Shown: positions 9,357 through 19,764 of the stretch, piece by piece | How the letters are laid out: each line of letters begins with the position of its first letter | Numbering within the stretch: position 1 is the first letter of the stretch | DNA from: Mycobacterium angelicum | GTDB lineage: Bacteria; Actinomycetota; Actinomycetes; Mycobacteriales; Mycobacteriaceae | DNA length: 64,000 nucleotides | Reading direction: 5' to 3' | Assembly (NCBI RefSeq): GCF_002086155.1 | Contig: NZ_MVHE01000002.1 | Location: forward strand, 208,236 to 272,235 | Made by a program: the position numbers and the translations under genes | Notes under the pieces: model-generated | Told to the model about the DNA's origin: nothing | The model's database searches: none | What the model saw: only the letters and a program-made list of their open reading frames with translations

Positions 9357-11729
9357 CCCGCTGATCTTCGGGTCGTCCTCGCCGTACTCCCGGGTATAGC
9401 GACGCGCCTCGAGGCGAGCGTCGGCCATCCGCTGACGTAGCACGGCAGCCCGCGACGCCAGCCCCTCGACCCGGTCGATCACGTCCATCACCAGATGGAA
9501 CCGGTCGAGGTCATTGAGCATCACCATGTCGAACGGCGTTGTGGTGGTGCCGCGCTCCTTGAACCCGCGCACATGCATCCCCGCATGGCAGGTGCGACGG
9601 TAGCTGAGCCGGTGAATCAGCCACGGGTATCCGTGGTAGGCGAAGATGACCGGCTTGTCGCGGGTGAACAAAGCGTCAAACTCGTTGTCCGGCAAGCCAT
9701 GCGGATGCTCCGAGGGCGGCTGCAGGCGCATCAGGTCCACCACATTGATCACCCGGACGGCCAAATCGGGCAGTTCACGGCGCAGGATGTCGGCGGCGGC
9801 CAACGTCTCTTGGGTGGGGATGTCTCCGGCACATGCGAGCACCACGTCCGGCTCACCGGTAGCGGTGCTCGCCCAGGGCCAAATCCCCAGCCCGCGAGTG
9901 CAGTGCGCGATCGCGTCCTCGATCCCGAGATAGGCCAGTGCGGGCTGCTTGCCGGCGACGATGACGTTGATGCAGTCGCGGCTGCGCAGGCAGTGATCGG
10001 CCACCGACAACAGTGTGTTCCCATCCGGCGGCAGGTAAACCCGCACGATCTCGGCGCGCTTGTTGGCAACCAGATCAATGAACCCCGGGTCCTGATGCGA
10101 TGCGCCATTGTGGTCCTGGCGCCACACGTGGGAGCTCAGCAGGTAGGTCAACGACGCGATCGGCCGCCGCCAGGGCAAGTCGCGGCTGGTAGCCAGCCAT
10201 TTCGCGTGCTGGTTGAGCATTGAGTCGACAATGTGGACGAAGGCCTCGTAGCAGTTGAACAGACCATGGCGCCCGGTCAGTAGGTACCCCTCCAGCCAGC
10301 CCTGGCACAAATGCTCGGACAACACTTCCATTACCCGGCCGTCCGGGGCCAGGTGGTCGTCATCGGGCTCGGTCCGCGACAGCCACACCTTGTCCGTCGA
10401 CTCGAAAACGGGGCTCAACCGGTTGGAGGCGGTCTCGTCGGGTCCCATCAGCCGGAAGCGGTCGGGGTTGCGGACAATCACATCCCGCAGGAAAGTGCCC
10501 AGCACCCGAGTGGCCTCGTGCGTCTCGGCAGCTGGGCGTTCGACCCGAACCGCGTAGTCGCGGAAGTCTGGAAGGTCGAGGTCATGCAGCAGCGTGCCGC
10601 CGTTGGCGTGCGGATTGGCGCTCATCCGCCGATCACCTCTCGGCGCGGCCGCCTTCAAATCCGAGCGCAGCGCGCCCTGCTCGTCGAACAACTCCTCAGG
10701 CCGATAACTGCGTAGCCACGTCTCCAGCTGCGCGCGATGCTCCGGGTTCTCGTGTGTCGCGGCCAGCGGCACCTGATGGGAGCGCCAGGTACCTTCCACG
10801 CGATTGCCGTCCACGACCTTCGGCCCCGTCCAGCCCTTGGGCGTACGCAGCACGATCATCGGCCACACCGGCCGCTGCGTCTGCTCGCCGCTGCGTGCGG
10901 CCCGCTGAATTGCCGCAATGTCGTCGAACGCGTCGTCAAGGGCGGCCGCCAACTGTTGGTGTACGTCGGTCGGCTCGTCGCCGGTCACGACGATCGGCCG
11001 GTACCCATAACCGCGCAACAACGATTCGAGTTCGGTGTCCGGGATGCGGGCCAGCACCGTCGGGTTGGCGATCTTATAGCCGTTGAGGTGCAGGATCGGC
11101 AGTACCGCTCCGTCGGTCACCGGGTTGAGGAACTTGTTCGAATGCCAGCTGGCGGACAGGGGTCCGGTCTCGGCTTCGCCGTCGCCGACGACGCAGGCCA
11201 CCACAAGATCGGGGTTGTCGAACGCGGCGCCGAAGGCATGCACCAGCGCGTAGCCGAGTTCGCCGCCCTCATGGATCGAGCCGGGCGTCTGAGCGGCGAC
11301 GTGGCTGGGTATGCCGCCCGGGAAGGAAAACTGCCGGAACAGCTTGCGCAACCCTTCGGTGTTCTCCTCGATGCCGGTGTACACCTCGCTGTAGGTCCCC
11401 TCGAGGTAGGCGTTGGCGACCAGCCCGGGGCCGCCGTGCCCGGGCCCGGTGACGTAGATGACGTTGGCGTCGCGCTGCCGAATGATGCGGTTGAGGTGGA
11501 CATAGATGAGGTTGAGACCCGGCGTGGTGCCCCAGTGCCCGAGCAGCCTGGGCTTGACGTGTTCGGCCGCCAGCGGCTGGGCCAGCAGCGGATTATCCAG
11601 TAGGTAGATCTGGCCGACCGAAAGGTAGTTGGCCGCGCGCCAGTAGGCGTCGACAAGGCCCAGCTCCTCGTCGGACAAAATCTTCGAAATGCCTTGATTT
11701 ACAGTCGATGTCGTAGTTTCTGAGCTCAT
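9321..11729 (-). CDS. xfp: Xylulose-5-phosphate/fructose-6-phosphate phosphoketolase
   Basis: An 802-residue thiamine-diphosphate enzyme, the full length of the family. It cleaves xylulose-5-P or fructose-6-P with phosphate to acetyl phosphate plus an aldose phosphate. Visible signatures are [45 protein letters not shown] and the ThDP-binding [11 protein letters not shown]. The start is the ATG at 11729. I do not recall a counterpart in M. tuberculosis at this position, so it is a lineage difference. Its last codons lie in the 62-bp repeat. It gives a bypass from pentose phosphates to acetyl phosphate. Confidence 0.93.
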   Translation of the reverse strand: MSSETTTSTVNQGISKILSDEELGLVDAYWRAANYLSVGQIYLLDNPLLAQPLAAEHVKPRLLGHWGTTPGLNLIYVHLNRIIRQRDANVIYVTGPGHGGPGLVANAYLEGTYSEVYTGIEENTEGLRKLFRQFSFPGGIPSHVAAQTPGSIHEGGELGYALVHAFGAAFDNPDLVVACVVGDGEAETGPLSASWHSNKFLNPVTDGAVLPILHLNGYKIANPTVLARIPDTELESLLRGYGYRPIVVTGDEPTDVHQQLAAALDDAFDDIAAIQRAARSGEQTQRPVWPMIVLRTPKGWTGPKVVDGNRVEGTWRSHQVPLAATHENPEHRAQLETWLRSYRPEELFDEQGALRSDLKAAAPRGDRRMSANPHANGGTLLHDLDLPDFRDYAVRVERPAAETHEATRVLGTFLRDVIVRNPDRFRLMGPDETASNRLSPVFESTDKVWLSRTEPDDDHLAPDGRVMEVLSEHLCQGWLEGYLLTGRHGLFNCYEAFVHIVDSMLNQHAKWLATSRDLPWRRPIASLTYLLSSHVWRQDHNGASHQDPGFIDLVANKRAEIVRVYLPPDGNTLLSVADHCLRSRDCINVIVAGKQPALAYLGIEDAIAHCTRGLGIWPWASTATGEPDVVLACAGDIPTQETLAAADILRRELPDLAVRVINVVDLMRLQPPSEHPHGLPDNEFDALFTRDKPVIFAYHGYPWLIHRLSYRRTCHAGMHVRGFKERGTTTTPFDMVMLNDLDRFHLVMDVIDRVEGLASRAAVLRQRMADARLEARRYTREYGEDDPKISGWAWEANERSER

Positions 11730-11741
11730 CAGGTACGGCGC

Positions 11742-12593
11742 CTACTCCTCTTCGCCGCGCGCCCGCGCCTCATACGCACTGCGCTTGGCGACATCGACGT
11801 CATCGGTGAAAACATGTTCGCCGCCGAGTATCCGGTTCAGGCCCTCGGCAAACGGGCGGGGCATGAACTTCTGGGAAACCACCATGGCTCCAGCCGCCTT
11901 GGTCACCCGCACCCGCGGCCTGGGACGAGCCACCAGCCCGACGATCGCATCCGCAATGTCGGTGGGTTCGGCGTTCTTGAACCCCTTGGCTCCTACGGTG
12001 CCGGAGGTCAGTTCGGTGTTGACGAACGTCGGCAACACCATCGAGAACTTCACGCCGGCCCCGCGGTATTCAAGCCGGGCCGAATCAGTGAACGCGATCA
12101 CCGCGTGTTTGCTCGCACAGTAGGTCGCCAGGCCGACGAGGTGGAGTTCGCCGGCAAGCGAGGCGACGTTGATGACCTGGCCCTTGCCGCGGGGGACCAT
12201 GCGGGCTACGGCCAGTTTGCTGCCCAGGATCACGCCGTAGACATTGATGTCCAGGATGCGCCGCGTGACGCTGTCCGGTTCGTCGATGATCCGGCCGACC
12301 GGCATGATGCCCGCGTTGTTGACCAGGACGTCGATTGGTCCGAGTTGGCGCTCTACTTGATCGAGGAAATCGGAAAACGAATTCTTATCGGTGACATCGA
12401 GTTTGCCGTACACATCCAGGCCGAGGTCGGCGCCCGACTCCTTGACCTTAGCCTCGTCGATGTCGCCGATGGCCACCTTGGCGCCCAGGTTGTGCAGTGC
12501 GGTCGCAGTGGCCAATCCGATACCCCGGGCACCGCCGGTGATGACGATTACCTTGCCCCGAACTTTGACGCCGATGGATGCCGTGTCTGCCAT
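11742..12593 (-). CDS. Short-chain dehydrogenase/reductase
   Basis: A 283-residue classical SDR resembling Rv1865c. It shows TGGARGIG (cofactor loop), NNAGIM, the catalytic serine in NVASLAG, and YCASKHA (YxxxK). The ATG at 12593 is chosen because it gives the expected MADTASIG N-terminus. It lies 12 bp upstream of phosphoketolase on the same strand, so the two may share a transcript. The substrate is unknown. Confidence 0.88.
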   Translation of the reverse strand: MADTASIGVKVRGKVIVITGGARGIGLATATALHNLGAKVAIGDIDEAKVKESGADLGLDVYGKLDVTDKNSFSDFLDQVERQLGPIDVLVNNAGIMPVGRIIDEPDSVTRRILDINVYGVILGSKLAVARMVPRGKGQVINVASLAGELHLVGLATYCASKHAVIAFTDSARLEYRGAGVKFSMVLPTFVNTELTSGTVGAKGFKNAEPTDIADAIVGLVARPRPRVRVTKAAGAMVVSQKFMPRPFAEGLNRILGGEHVFTDDVDVAKRSAYEARARGEEE

Positions 12594-12652
12594 TGCGCAA
12601 GCACACCATCCAACCTCGAGCCCGCGCAACAACGACCGGGGATACTGCGTGG

Positions 12653-13159
12653 GTGGTGCAGGTGCGCATGGCCGTCGAACAGGACGGGCTTGGCGTGGCC
12701 CGGGTGCAGGTCCGATCGTGGCAGTCGGCCTACCGCGGGCTCATCGATCAGAACTACCTCGACGGCCTCACGCCCGAAGGCTGGGCGCGCCGATACACGT
12801 TCGGCCGCATTGGGATTGGCCTACCCTCCACCCTGGTCGCCGTCGACGGATCGGCGATCTGCGGTTTGGCGACCACCGGCCTTTGCCGAGACGAGGACCT
12901 GGCGAATTTCGGTGAGCTGTTTGCCTTTTACGTCGATCCCGAACATGTGCGCACCGGAGTTGGCCGGCTGCTCATGGCAGCGGCGCGCGACCGGCTGCGC
13001 CGTGTGGTCACGCACGCGTCGCTATGGGTGCTGCAGGGAAATGTGCGCGCTCGGCGGTTCTACGAACGCGACGGCTGGACGTTCGACGGGACGCACCGCA
13101 CGGCGACGTACGGAAGTTCCACGGTGTCCGAAGTGCGTTATCGGGTTACGCCTGTCTAA
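12653..13159 (+). CDS. GNAT-family N-acetyltransferase
   Basis: About 168 residues with GNAT topology: a first strand near QVRMAVEQD, SWQSAYRGLI, and the acetyl-CoA pyrophosphate loop in VRTGVGRLLM. The late WVLQGNVRARRFYERDGW motif is characteristic. The GTG at 12653 keeps the first beta strand; the ATG at 12668 is an alternative. It is divergent from the SDR, and its TAA overlaps the stop codon of the VOC gene. The acceptor substrate is unknown. Confidence 0.8.
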   Translation: MVQVRMAVEQDGLGVARVQVRSWQSAYRGLIDQNYLDGLTPEGWARRYTFGRIGIGLPSTLVAVDGSAICGLATTGLCRDEDLANFGELFAFYVDPEHVRTGVGRLLMAAARDRLRRVVTHASLWVLQGNVRARRFYERDGWTFDGTHRTATYGSSTVSEVRYRVTPV

Positions 13160-13562
13160 CCTTCGGCCAACGTCAACTGCCACGAGACGCCGAAAGTGTC
13201 GTTAACCCAACCGAATTTGGGACTGAAGTCATACGCACTCAATGGCATCAAGACTTGCCCACCCTCAGCCAAAGCGCGATACAGCCGCTCGATCTCATCG
13301 TCTGAATCGCACTGCACGTACAGCGACATCGACGGTGTGAACGTGAAGGGTGGGAGGCAGGGCTGTCGATGCACATGAACTGCTGGCCCGCCAGTGCGAA
13401 CGTGGCGTGTTGGACCGTCCCCTCCCGCCCTGCCTCACCCGGGCCATACCGCGTCATCGTCTGAATCCCGGAATCGGCGAACAGCGATGTGTAAAACCGC
13501 ATCGCCGCTTCGGCTTTGCCCTCGAACATCAAAAAGGTCGTGATTTTCTGCAGCGTTGCCAA
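13156..13562 (-). pseudogene. VOC/PhnB-like (glyoxalase superfamily) protein, frameshifted
   Basis: Two minus-strand frames together give one complete VOC protein. The first runs from a TTG at 13562 (LQKITTFLMFEGKAEAAM) to FMCIDSPASHP; the second continues FTFTPSMSLYVQ to WQLTLAEG with a TAG at 13156-13158. Adding one base in the C-run near 13350-13356 (reading CAC CCC TTC) would restore a seamless protein of about 136 residues. The gene is thus broken by a single-base deletion or the consensus has an error there. Related proteins are PhnB/3-demethylubiquinone methyltransferase-like; function is unknown. Confidence 0.8.
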
Positions 13563-13616
13563 TAGGACCCCCGGGTGCCTGCCAAAACCTGCTCGTCGCA
13601 GCCTACGGTATGCAAG

Positions 13617-16031
13617 GTGACGGACAGGTTGCTGGACGCGGTGCGCGTGCTGGACTTGGCCGACGGCGATGCCGCAGCGGTAACCCGCGTGCTTGCCGAC
13701 CTGGGGGCTGACGTCCTCAAGGTGGAACCTCCCGGGGGTAGCGCCACACGTGCGGCGGCGCCGACGTTGGCCGGCGCCAGCGTCTCGTTCGCCGTGCACA
13801 ACGCCAACAAGCGCAGCGCGGTGCTCGACCCGCACGACGAAGAGGACCGCCGCCGGTTCCTCAGCCTGGCCCAAACCGCGGATATCGTTGTCGACAGCGG
13901 ACTTCCGGGACAAGCCGCGACATTTGGAACATCGTGTGCCGCGCTGGCCGATCGCTATGACCACCTCGTGGTGCTGTCGGTGACCGACTTCGGCACAACC
14001 GGTCCGCGGTCCACTTGGCGAGCCACCGATGCCGTCCTGTACGCGATGTCCGGCTCGCTGGCGCGCTCCGGTCCCACCCACGGCACCCCGGTGCTGCCGC
14101 CCGACGGCATCGCGTCGGCAACCGCGGCCGCCCAGGCCACCTGGGCCGTGTTGGTCGCCTACTACAACAGATTACGTTGCGGCACAGGCGATTACATTGA
14201 CTTTTCGCGTTTCGACGCGGTGGTGATGGCACTTGATCCACCGTTCGGGTCGCACGGACAGGTCGCGGCCGGCGTCACGAGCACCACGCCGTGGCGTGGA
14301 CGTCCGCAGAATCAGGACGCGTACCCCATATACGCCTGCCGGGACGGCTACGTCCGGTTATGCGTGATGGCACCGCGCCAGTGGCGCGGCCTGCGCCGCT
14401 GGCTGGGGGAGCCAGAACAGTTCCAGGACCCCGATTACGATCTGATCGGCGCCCGGCTGGCCGCATGGCCGCAGATCAGTGTGCTGGTCGAGGCGTTGTT
14501 TGCCGGCCAGACGATGAAGGAGTTGGTGGCTGCCGGGCAGGCCCATGGAGTCCCGATCGCCGCGGTACTGACGCCGGCCCGGATTCTGGCTTCCGAGCAC
14601 TTCCAGGCGGTGGGCGCCACTACCGATGCCGAACTGGCCCCCGGCGTGCACACCACCGTGCCGACAGGATATTTCGTCGTCGACGGACGGCACTCGGGCT
14701 TGCGCACGCCAGCCCCCGCGGCCGGCCATGACGACCCGCAGTGGCGTGCCGGGCCGGCGCCGGTGCCCCCACCCTCGGGCAGGGTCGACGGCTATCCGTT
14801 TGCCGGGCTGCGAATCCTGGACCTGGGCATCATCATCGCCGGAGGCGAGGTGGGCCGATTGTTCGGCGACATGGGCGCCGAGATCATCAAGATCGAAAGC
14901 GCCGAGTATCCCGACGGATTGCGCCAGGCCCGCATCGGCGATGCGATGAGCGACTCATTCGCCCGTACCCACCGCAATCACCTCGGCTTGGGTTTGGATC
15001 TGCGCAGCGATCGGGGCAAGGAGATCTTCGGCCGGCTGGTCGCCGAGGCCGACGCGGTCTTGATCAATTTCAAGCCGGGAACCCTTGCCAAACTTGGGTT
15101 TTCCTACGACGCGCTGCATGCCCTCAATCCGCGCATCGTACTGGCGGGCAGCAGCGCGTTCGGACACCGCGGTCCGTGGACCAACCGACTGGGCTACGGT
15201 CCGTTGGTCCGCGCCACCACCGGCGTCACCCGGCGGTGGACCTCCGAGGAAGCGCCGCCGGAGAACGCCAGGCACGCCTTCTACGACGCCACGACGATCT
15301 TTCCCGACCACGTCGTCGGGCGGATCACCGCTATCGGCGCGCTGGCGGCACTGATCCACCGCGACCGAACCGGCGCCGGGGCCAACGTGCACGTGTCACA
15401 GGCCGAGGTCGTCGTCAATCAGCTGGACACCCTGTTCGTCACCGAGGCCGCGATGGCGGCCGGGGTCGCCGAAGTTCGCGACGACACCAGCGTGCACGCC
15501 GTCTACCCGTGCGCCGGCGATGACGAATGGTGCGTCATCTCCATCCGGTCCGACGGCGACTGGCGTTGCGCGACAACGGTTCTCAATCGCCCCACGCTGG
15601 CCGACGACCCGCGTTTCAGCAATGGTGCAGCGCGGATGGCCAACCGCGGAGAGTTGGTTGCGCTGCTCTCGGCGTGGACCCGCACCCGCACCCCGGTCCA
15701 GGTCGCCGAGGCTATGCAGGCGCCCGGAGTACCCGCCGGACCAATGAACCGTCCGCCAGACATCCTCGCCGACCCGCAGCTGACCACACGAAAAGTGTTG
15801 CGCGACATGACACATCCGCTCATCGACCACGCACTGCCGGCCGAGACGAGGCCGGCCCCGTTTCGCCATATCCCGCCGGCACCGGTACGTCCGGCGCCGC
15901 TGCCCGGTCAGGACACCCGCGATATCTGCCGCACGCTGCTGGGGATGAGCGCCGAACAAATCGAGCGGCTGATCAGCAGCCGCGTGCTGTTCAGCTCACC
16001 CTCCACGGGCAGCACCCGGCCCAATCCATAG
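13617..16031 (+). CDS. Double-domain family III CoA transferase (CaiB/BaiF)
   Basis: About 804 residues, counterpart of Rv1866. Two CaiB-type domains lie in tandem. The first begins RVLDLADGDAAAVTRVLADLGADVLKVEPPGG. The second begins near residue 400 with LRILDLGIIIAGGEVGRLFGDMGAE and contains RNHLGLGLDLRSDRGKE. Most family III enzymes are single-domain homodimers, so this is an internally fused dimer. The GTG at 13617 is taken as start because the fold begins just after it; no clear ribosome-binding site decides. A thiolase-like gene follows 18 bp later. Confidence 0.88.
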   Translation: MTDRLLDAVRVLDLADGDAAAVTRVLADLGADVLKVEPPGGSATRAAAPTLAGASVSFAVHNANKRSAVLDPHDEEDRRRFLSLAQTADIVVDSGLPGQAATFGTSCAALADRYDHLVVLSVTDFGTTGPRSTWRATDAVLYAMSGSLARSGPTHGTPVLPPDGIASATAAAQATWAVLVAYYNRLRCGTGDYIDFSRFDAVVMALDPPFGSHGQVAAGVTSTTPWRGRPQNQDAYPIYACRDGYVRLCVMAPRQWRGLRRWLGEPEQFQDPDYDLIGARLAAWPQISVLVEALFAGQTMKELVAAGQAHGVPIAAVLTPARILASEHFQAVGATTDAELAPGVHTTVPTGYFVVDGRHSGLRTPAPAAGHDDPQWRAGPAPVPPPSGRVDGYPFAGLRILDLGIIIAGGEVGRLFGDMGAEIIKIESAEYPDGLRQARIGDAMSDSFARTHRNHLGLGLDLRSDRGKEIFGRLVAEADAVLINFKPGTLAKLGFSYDALHALNPRIVLAGSSAFGHRGPWTNRLGYGPLVRATTGVTRRWTSEEAPPENARHAFYDATTIFPDHVVGRITAIGALAALIHRDRTGAGANVHVSQAEVVVNQLDTLFVTEAAMAAGVAEVRDDTSVHAVYPCAGDDEWCVISIRSDGDWRCATTVLNRPTLADDPRFSNGAARMANRGELVALLSAWTRTRTPVQVAEAMQAPGVPAGPMNRPPDILADPQLTTRKVLRDMTHPLIDHALPAETRPAPFRHIPPAPVRPAPLPGQDTRDICRTLLGMSAEQIERLISSRVLFSSPSTGSTRPNP

Positions 16032-16049
16032 GCACGCTATGTTAAAGCC

Positions 16050-17540
16050 ATGCCCGTAGACCCCAGGACACCGGTGCTGATCGGCTACGGCCAGGTCAAC
16101 CATCGCGACGAGATCAAACCCGCAACTGCGTCCGTCGAACCGGTCGACCTCATGGTCGCCGCAGCTCAGCAAGCCGCTGGGCCGCAGGTGCTGGAGGCGG
16201 TGGACTCCATCCGCGTGGTGCACATGCTCTCGGCGCACTACCGAAACCCCGGATACCTGCTCGGCCAGCGCCTCAACGTCAAGAGTTTCATCGCCAGCTA
16301 CAGCAGTGTCGGCGGCAACACCCCACAGTCGCTGGTCAACCAGGCGTGCTTGGACATCCAGCAGGGGCGAGCCGGTGTGGTGCTGATCTCGGGCGCTGAA
16401 ACCTGGCGCACCCGGACCGGGCTGAAGAAGATGGGCGCCCGGCTGGTGTGGACCGAGCAGGACGATTCCGTGCCGCTGCCCGAGGTTGCCGGTGACGACG
16501 TGCCGATGGCCGGTGACGCCGAACTCAAGATAAAACTGGACCGCCCCGCCTACGTGTATCCGCTGTTCGAGCAGGCGCTGCGAATCGCCAACGGCGAGGC
16601 GATCGAGGACCACGGCAAGCGCGTGGGTGAGCTGTGGGCACGCTTCAACGCCGTGGCGGTCAACAATCCGAACGCGTGGATCCGTAAGCCGCTGACCGCC
16701 GCGGAGATCTGGCAACCCGGGCCGCAGAACCGGATGATCAGCTGGCCGTACACCAAGCTGATGAACTCCAACAACATGGTCGACCAGGGTGCCGCGCTGG
16801 TCCTGACTTCCGTCGAGCAGGCCACCCGTTTGAAGGTCCCCGCCGAGCGGTGGGTGTACCCACTGGCCGGCACCGACGCACACGACACCCCTGCCATCGC
16901 CGAGCGCGCCGAGCTGCATCGCTCCGCGGCCATTCGCATCGGCGGTGCTCGCGCGCTGGCATTGGCCGGCCTGGGTATCGACGACGTCGACTACGTCGAC
17001 CTGTACTCGTGCTTCCCGTCTGCGGTCCAGGTCGCCGCGGGCGAGCTCGGCCTGGCCACCGACGATCCCCACCGCCCCTTGACCGTCACCGGCGGGCTGA
17101 CCTTCGCCGGCGGGCCGTGGAGCAACTACGTCACGCACTCCATCGCCACCATGGCCGAACTGCTGGCCGCCAACCCCGGGCGGCGGGGCCTGATCACCGC
17201 TAACGGCGGCTACCTGACCAAACACAGCTTCGGCGTCTACAGCACCGAACCGGCCAGAGACTGCGAATTCCGCTGGGAAGATGTCCAACCGGCGGTCGAC
17301 CGTGAGCCCACGACGCAGAGCGTTCTCGATTGGGACGGCATGGGCACCGTCGAAGCGTGGACTACGCCGTTCAATCGGGACGGCCAGCCCGAGAAGGCGT
17401 TCCTGGCCGTCCGCACGCCGGACGGTTCCCGCGCGCTGGCGGTGATCACCGACCCCGCCTCGGCCGCGGCTACGGTCACCGACGACATCGCCGGTACAAA
17501 GGTTGCCGTCGCCGCCGACGGCACCGCGGTGCTGCCGTAA
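16050..17540 (+). CDS. Thiolase-like protein (acetyl-CoA acetyltransferase family)
   Basis: A 496-residue protein resembling Rv1867. The thiolase fold is visible in PVLIGYGQVN, ALVLTSVEQA and DDVDYVDLYSCFPSAVQVAAGELGL. The usual active-site cysteine region is replaced by SYSSVGGNTPQSLVNQ, so catalysis as a true thiolase is doubtful. A C-terminal extension of about 100 residues (TVEAWTTPFNRDG onward) resembles the domain added in mycobacterial thiolase-like proteins. Adjacent to the CoA transferase on the same strand, it may act on the same acyl-CoA. Confidence 0.82.
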   Translation: MPVDPRTPVLIGYGQVNHRDEIKPATASVEPVDLMVAAAQQAAGPQVLEAVDSIRVVHMLSAHYRNPGYLLGQRLNVKSFIASYSSVGGNTPQSLVNQACLDIQQGRAGVVLISGAETWRTRTGLKKMGARLVWTEQDDSVPLPEVAGDDVPMAGDAELKIKLDRPAYVYPLFEQALRIANGEAIEDHGKRVGELWARFNAVAVNNPNAWIRKPLTAAEIWQPGPQNRMISWPYTKLMNSNNMVDQGAALVLTSVEQATRLKVPAERWVYPLAGTDAHDTPAIAERAELHRSAAIRIGGARALALAGLGIDDVDYVDLYSCFPSAVQVAAGELGLATDDPHRPLTVTGGLTFAGGPWSNYVTHSIATMAELLAANPGRRGLITANGGYLTKHSFGVYSTEPARDCEFRWEDVQPAVDREPTTQSVLDWDGMGTVEAWTTPFNRDGQPEKAFLAVRTPDGSRALAVITDPASAAATVTDDIAGTKVAVAADGTAVLP

Positions 17541-17652
17541 CCACGGCCGCGGGGAAACCCTGCGGCAAGATCACGGTTAAGGTCACGTTCAAGCGTCAAC
17601 AGTCGCGGAGCAACACCTACGTGCCTATTGTCGTAAGAAGACGTTGGGGGAG

Positions 17653-19761
17653 GTGAGCCAACTGCAGGTCCTGGTTACCGACGCCACCGGCACTGTCGGG
17701 CGGTTGGTCACACGCCAATTGATCGCGGCCGGTCATACGGTCAGCGGGATAGCCCAGCGCAGGCACGACAACCTGGACGCAGGGGTTGATTTTGTTTGCG
17801 CGTCGCTGCGCGACCCGGTGCTGCTCGAGTTAGCCGCCGAGGCCGATGCGGTGATCCATCTGGCGCCACTCGACGGCAACGCACCGGGCGGCGCCGGCAT
17901 CAACGGCGTGGCCCATGTGGCCAACGCCGCCGCCCGGGCCGGCGCCCGTCTGCTGTTCGTATCCCAGGCCGCGGGCCGGCCGGATCTGTACCGGCAGGCC
18001 GAGACGCTGGTGTCCACCGGATGGGCGCCCGGATTGATCGTGCGCATCGCCCCGCCGGTCGGCCGCCAGCTCGACTGGATGGTGTGCCGCACGGTGGCCA
18101 CGCTGATGCGCAACAAAGTCTCAGCACAGCCCATGCGCGTGTTGCACCTCGATGACCTGGTGCGCTTCCTGGTTTTGGCGGTGAGCACCGACCGCACCGG
18201 AGTAGTGGATCTGGCCACCCCGGACACTACAAATGTGGTCACCGCGTGGCGGTTGCTGCGATCGGTGGACCCGCGCCTGCGGCTGCACGGCGCCCGCGGC
18301 TGGACGAAGCTGATTCCTCAGCTGGATATCACTGCTGCCCAAGAGGTTTGGGGCTTTGAGTACGGCTGGCAGGCGTTGGACGCGATTATCGACACCGGCC
18401 GGGGCCTGGTCGGGCGCAAGCTCGAACCGGCGGGCGCGATCGCCGGGTCAGGCCAGCTGGCGCTTCCAGTGGAGGCCGTTCCGCGCTTCGCGCCGTCCGA
18501 CGGTGCGCCGCTGAGCAGTGCGGCACCCGACGGCCTCGAGGGTGAATTCGACGACCGGATCGATCCGCGGTTCCCGGTCTTCAGCGCGGCCAGCCTTGCC
18601 GAAGCGCTACCGGGACCGCTCACTCCGATCACACTGGACGTCCAATTGGGCGGGCTGCGTGCGGCCGGCCGGGCCATGGGTCAGGTGCTTGCCCTTGGCG
18701 ACGTGGTTGCCGACGAGTGGGCCAGCAGAGCCATCGCGGTGTTCGGTCACCGCCCCTACGTCGGGGTGTCGGCCAACATCGTCGCGGCGGCCCAACTGCC
18801 CGGCTGGGACGAGCAGGCTGTCACGCAGCGCTCCCTGGGCGCGCAACCGCAAACCACGGATCTGCTGCCGCTGGGTCGACCGCACCTGGCGGACGGGGCG
18901 CTCGGATCGGTGGCCAAGGTCGTCGTGACAGCCCGGTCGCTGGCGCTGCTGCGCCATCTGCGCTCCGATACCCAGGATTACGTTGCCGCGGCCACGGCCG
19001 AGCAGCTGGGTGCCGAACAGCTCACCTCGCTACCCAACGCCGGCCTCGAAGTACGAATACGACTGCTACGGGACCGAATTCACCAGGGCTGGATCCTGAC
19101 GGCGCTGTGGGTGATCGACACCGGCGTCACCGCGGCAACGCTGGAGCACACCCGCGCCGCAGCCGGCGTATCCGGAGTCGGTGTGATCATGGAAAGCGGT
19201 CGCATCGCGGACCAGACCGCGGCGCTGGCAGCGGCATTGCGCGCCGACCCGCTGTTGTGCACGTTGGGCGGAGAAGGCAATGTCGCCAGCATCCGGGCGT
19301 TGTCACCGGCCGCCGCCGCGGCACTCGATGCCGCCGTCGCTCAGCTCGGACACCGTGGCCGCGGCGAAGCCGAGCTGGCGAATCCGACTTTCGGCGACGA
19401 CCCGGCGCTGCTACTGATCACGGCCGCCGAAGCCGCCGCCGCACCGCCGGCGCCGGCGCCGCCGGCAAAGTTGTCCCAGCGAATGGCGACCAACGCCCGA
19501 AATTCCCGGGAACTTGCCCACGACACCACCATCCGGTTCACTCATGAGCTCCGAAAGACATTGCGCGAGTTGGGGTCTCGACATGTTGCGGCAGACCTGA
19601 TCGACGCGGTCGACGATGTGTACTACCTGACCTGCGATGAACTCGTCACGGTACCGGCCGACGCCCGGCTGCGAATCAAGCGCCGCCGCACCGAGCGGGA
19701 GCGCCTGCAGGCGCAGCACCCGCCCGACATCATCGACCACACCTGGGATCCCTCCGCCTAG
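17653..19761 (+). CDS. NAD-dependent epimerase-like fusion protein
   Basis: About 702 residues, similar in length to Rv1868 (699 as I recall). The first 250 residues are an extended SDR with VTDATGTVGRLVTRQLIAAG. The remainder contains segments that recall PEP-utilising enzyme regions, but I cannot assign them. The last 100 residues are charged and helical. The GTG at 17653 lies directly after GGGGGAGG, which is too close for a normal ribosome-binding site, so the TTG at 17644 remains possible. Role unknown. Confidence 0.7.
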   Translation: MSQLQVLVTDATGTVGRLVTRQLIAAGHTVSGIAQRRHDNLDAGVDFVCASLRDPVLLELAAEADAVIHLAPLDGNAPGGAGINGVAHVANAAARAGARLLFVSQAAGRPDLYRQAETLVSTGWAPGLIVRIAPPVGRQLDWMVCRTVATLMRNKVSAQPMRVLHLDDLVRFLVLAVSTDRTGVVDLATPDTTNVVTAWRLLRSVDPRLRLHGARGWTKLIPQLDITAAQEVWGFEYGWQALDAIIDTGRGLVGRKLEPAGAIAGSGQLALPVEAVPRFAPSDGAPLSSAAPDGLEGEFDDRIDPRFPVFSAASLAEALPGPLTPITLDVQLGGLRAAGRAMGQVLALGDVVADEWASRAIAVFGHRPYVGVSANIVAAAQLPGWDEQAVTQRSLGAQPQTTDLLPLGRPHLADGALGSVAKVVVTARSLALLRHLRSDTQDYVAAATAEQLGAEQLTSLPNAGLEVRIRLLRDRIHQGWILTALWVIDTGVTAATLEHTRAAAGVSGVGVIMESGRIADQTAALAAALRADPLLCTLGGEGNVASIRALSPAAAAALDAAVAQLGHRGRGEAELANPTFGDDPALLLITAAEAAAAPPAPAPPAKLSQRMATNARNSRELAHDTTIRFTHELRKTLRELGSRHVAADLIDAVDDVYYLTCDELVTVPADARLRIKRRRTERERLQAQHPPDIIDHTWDPSA

Positions 19762-19764
19762 CGG

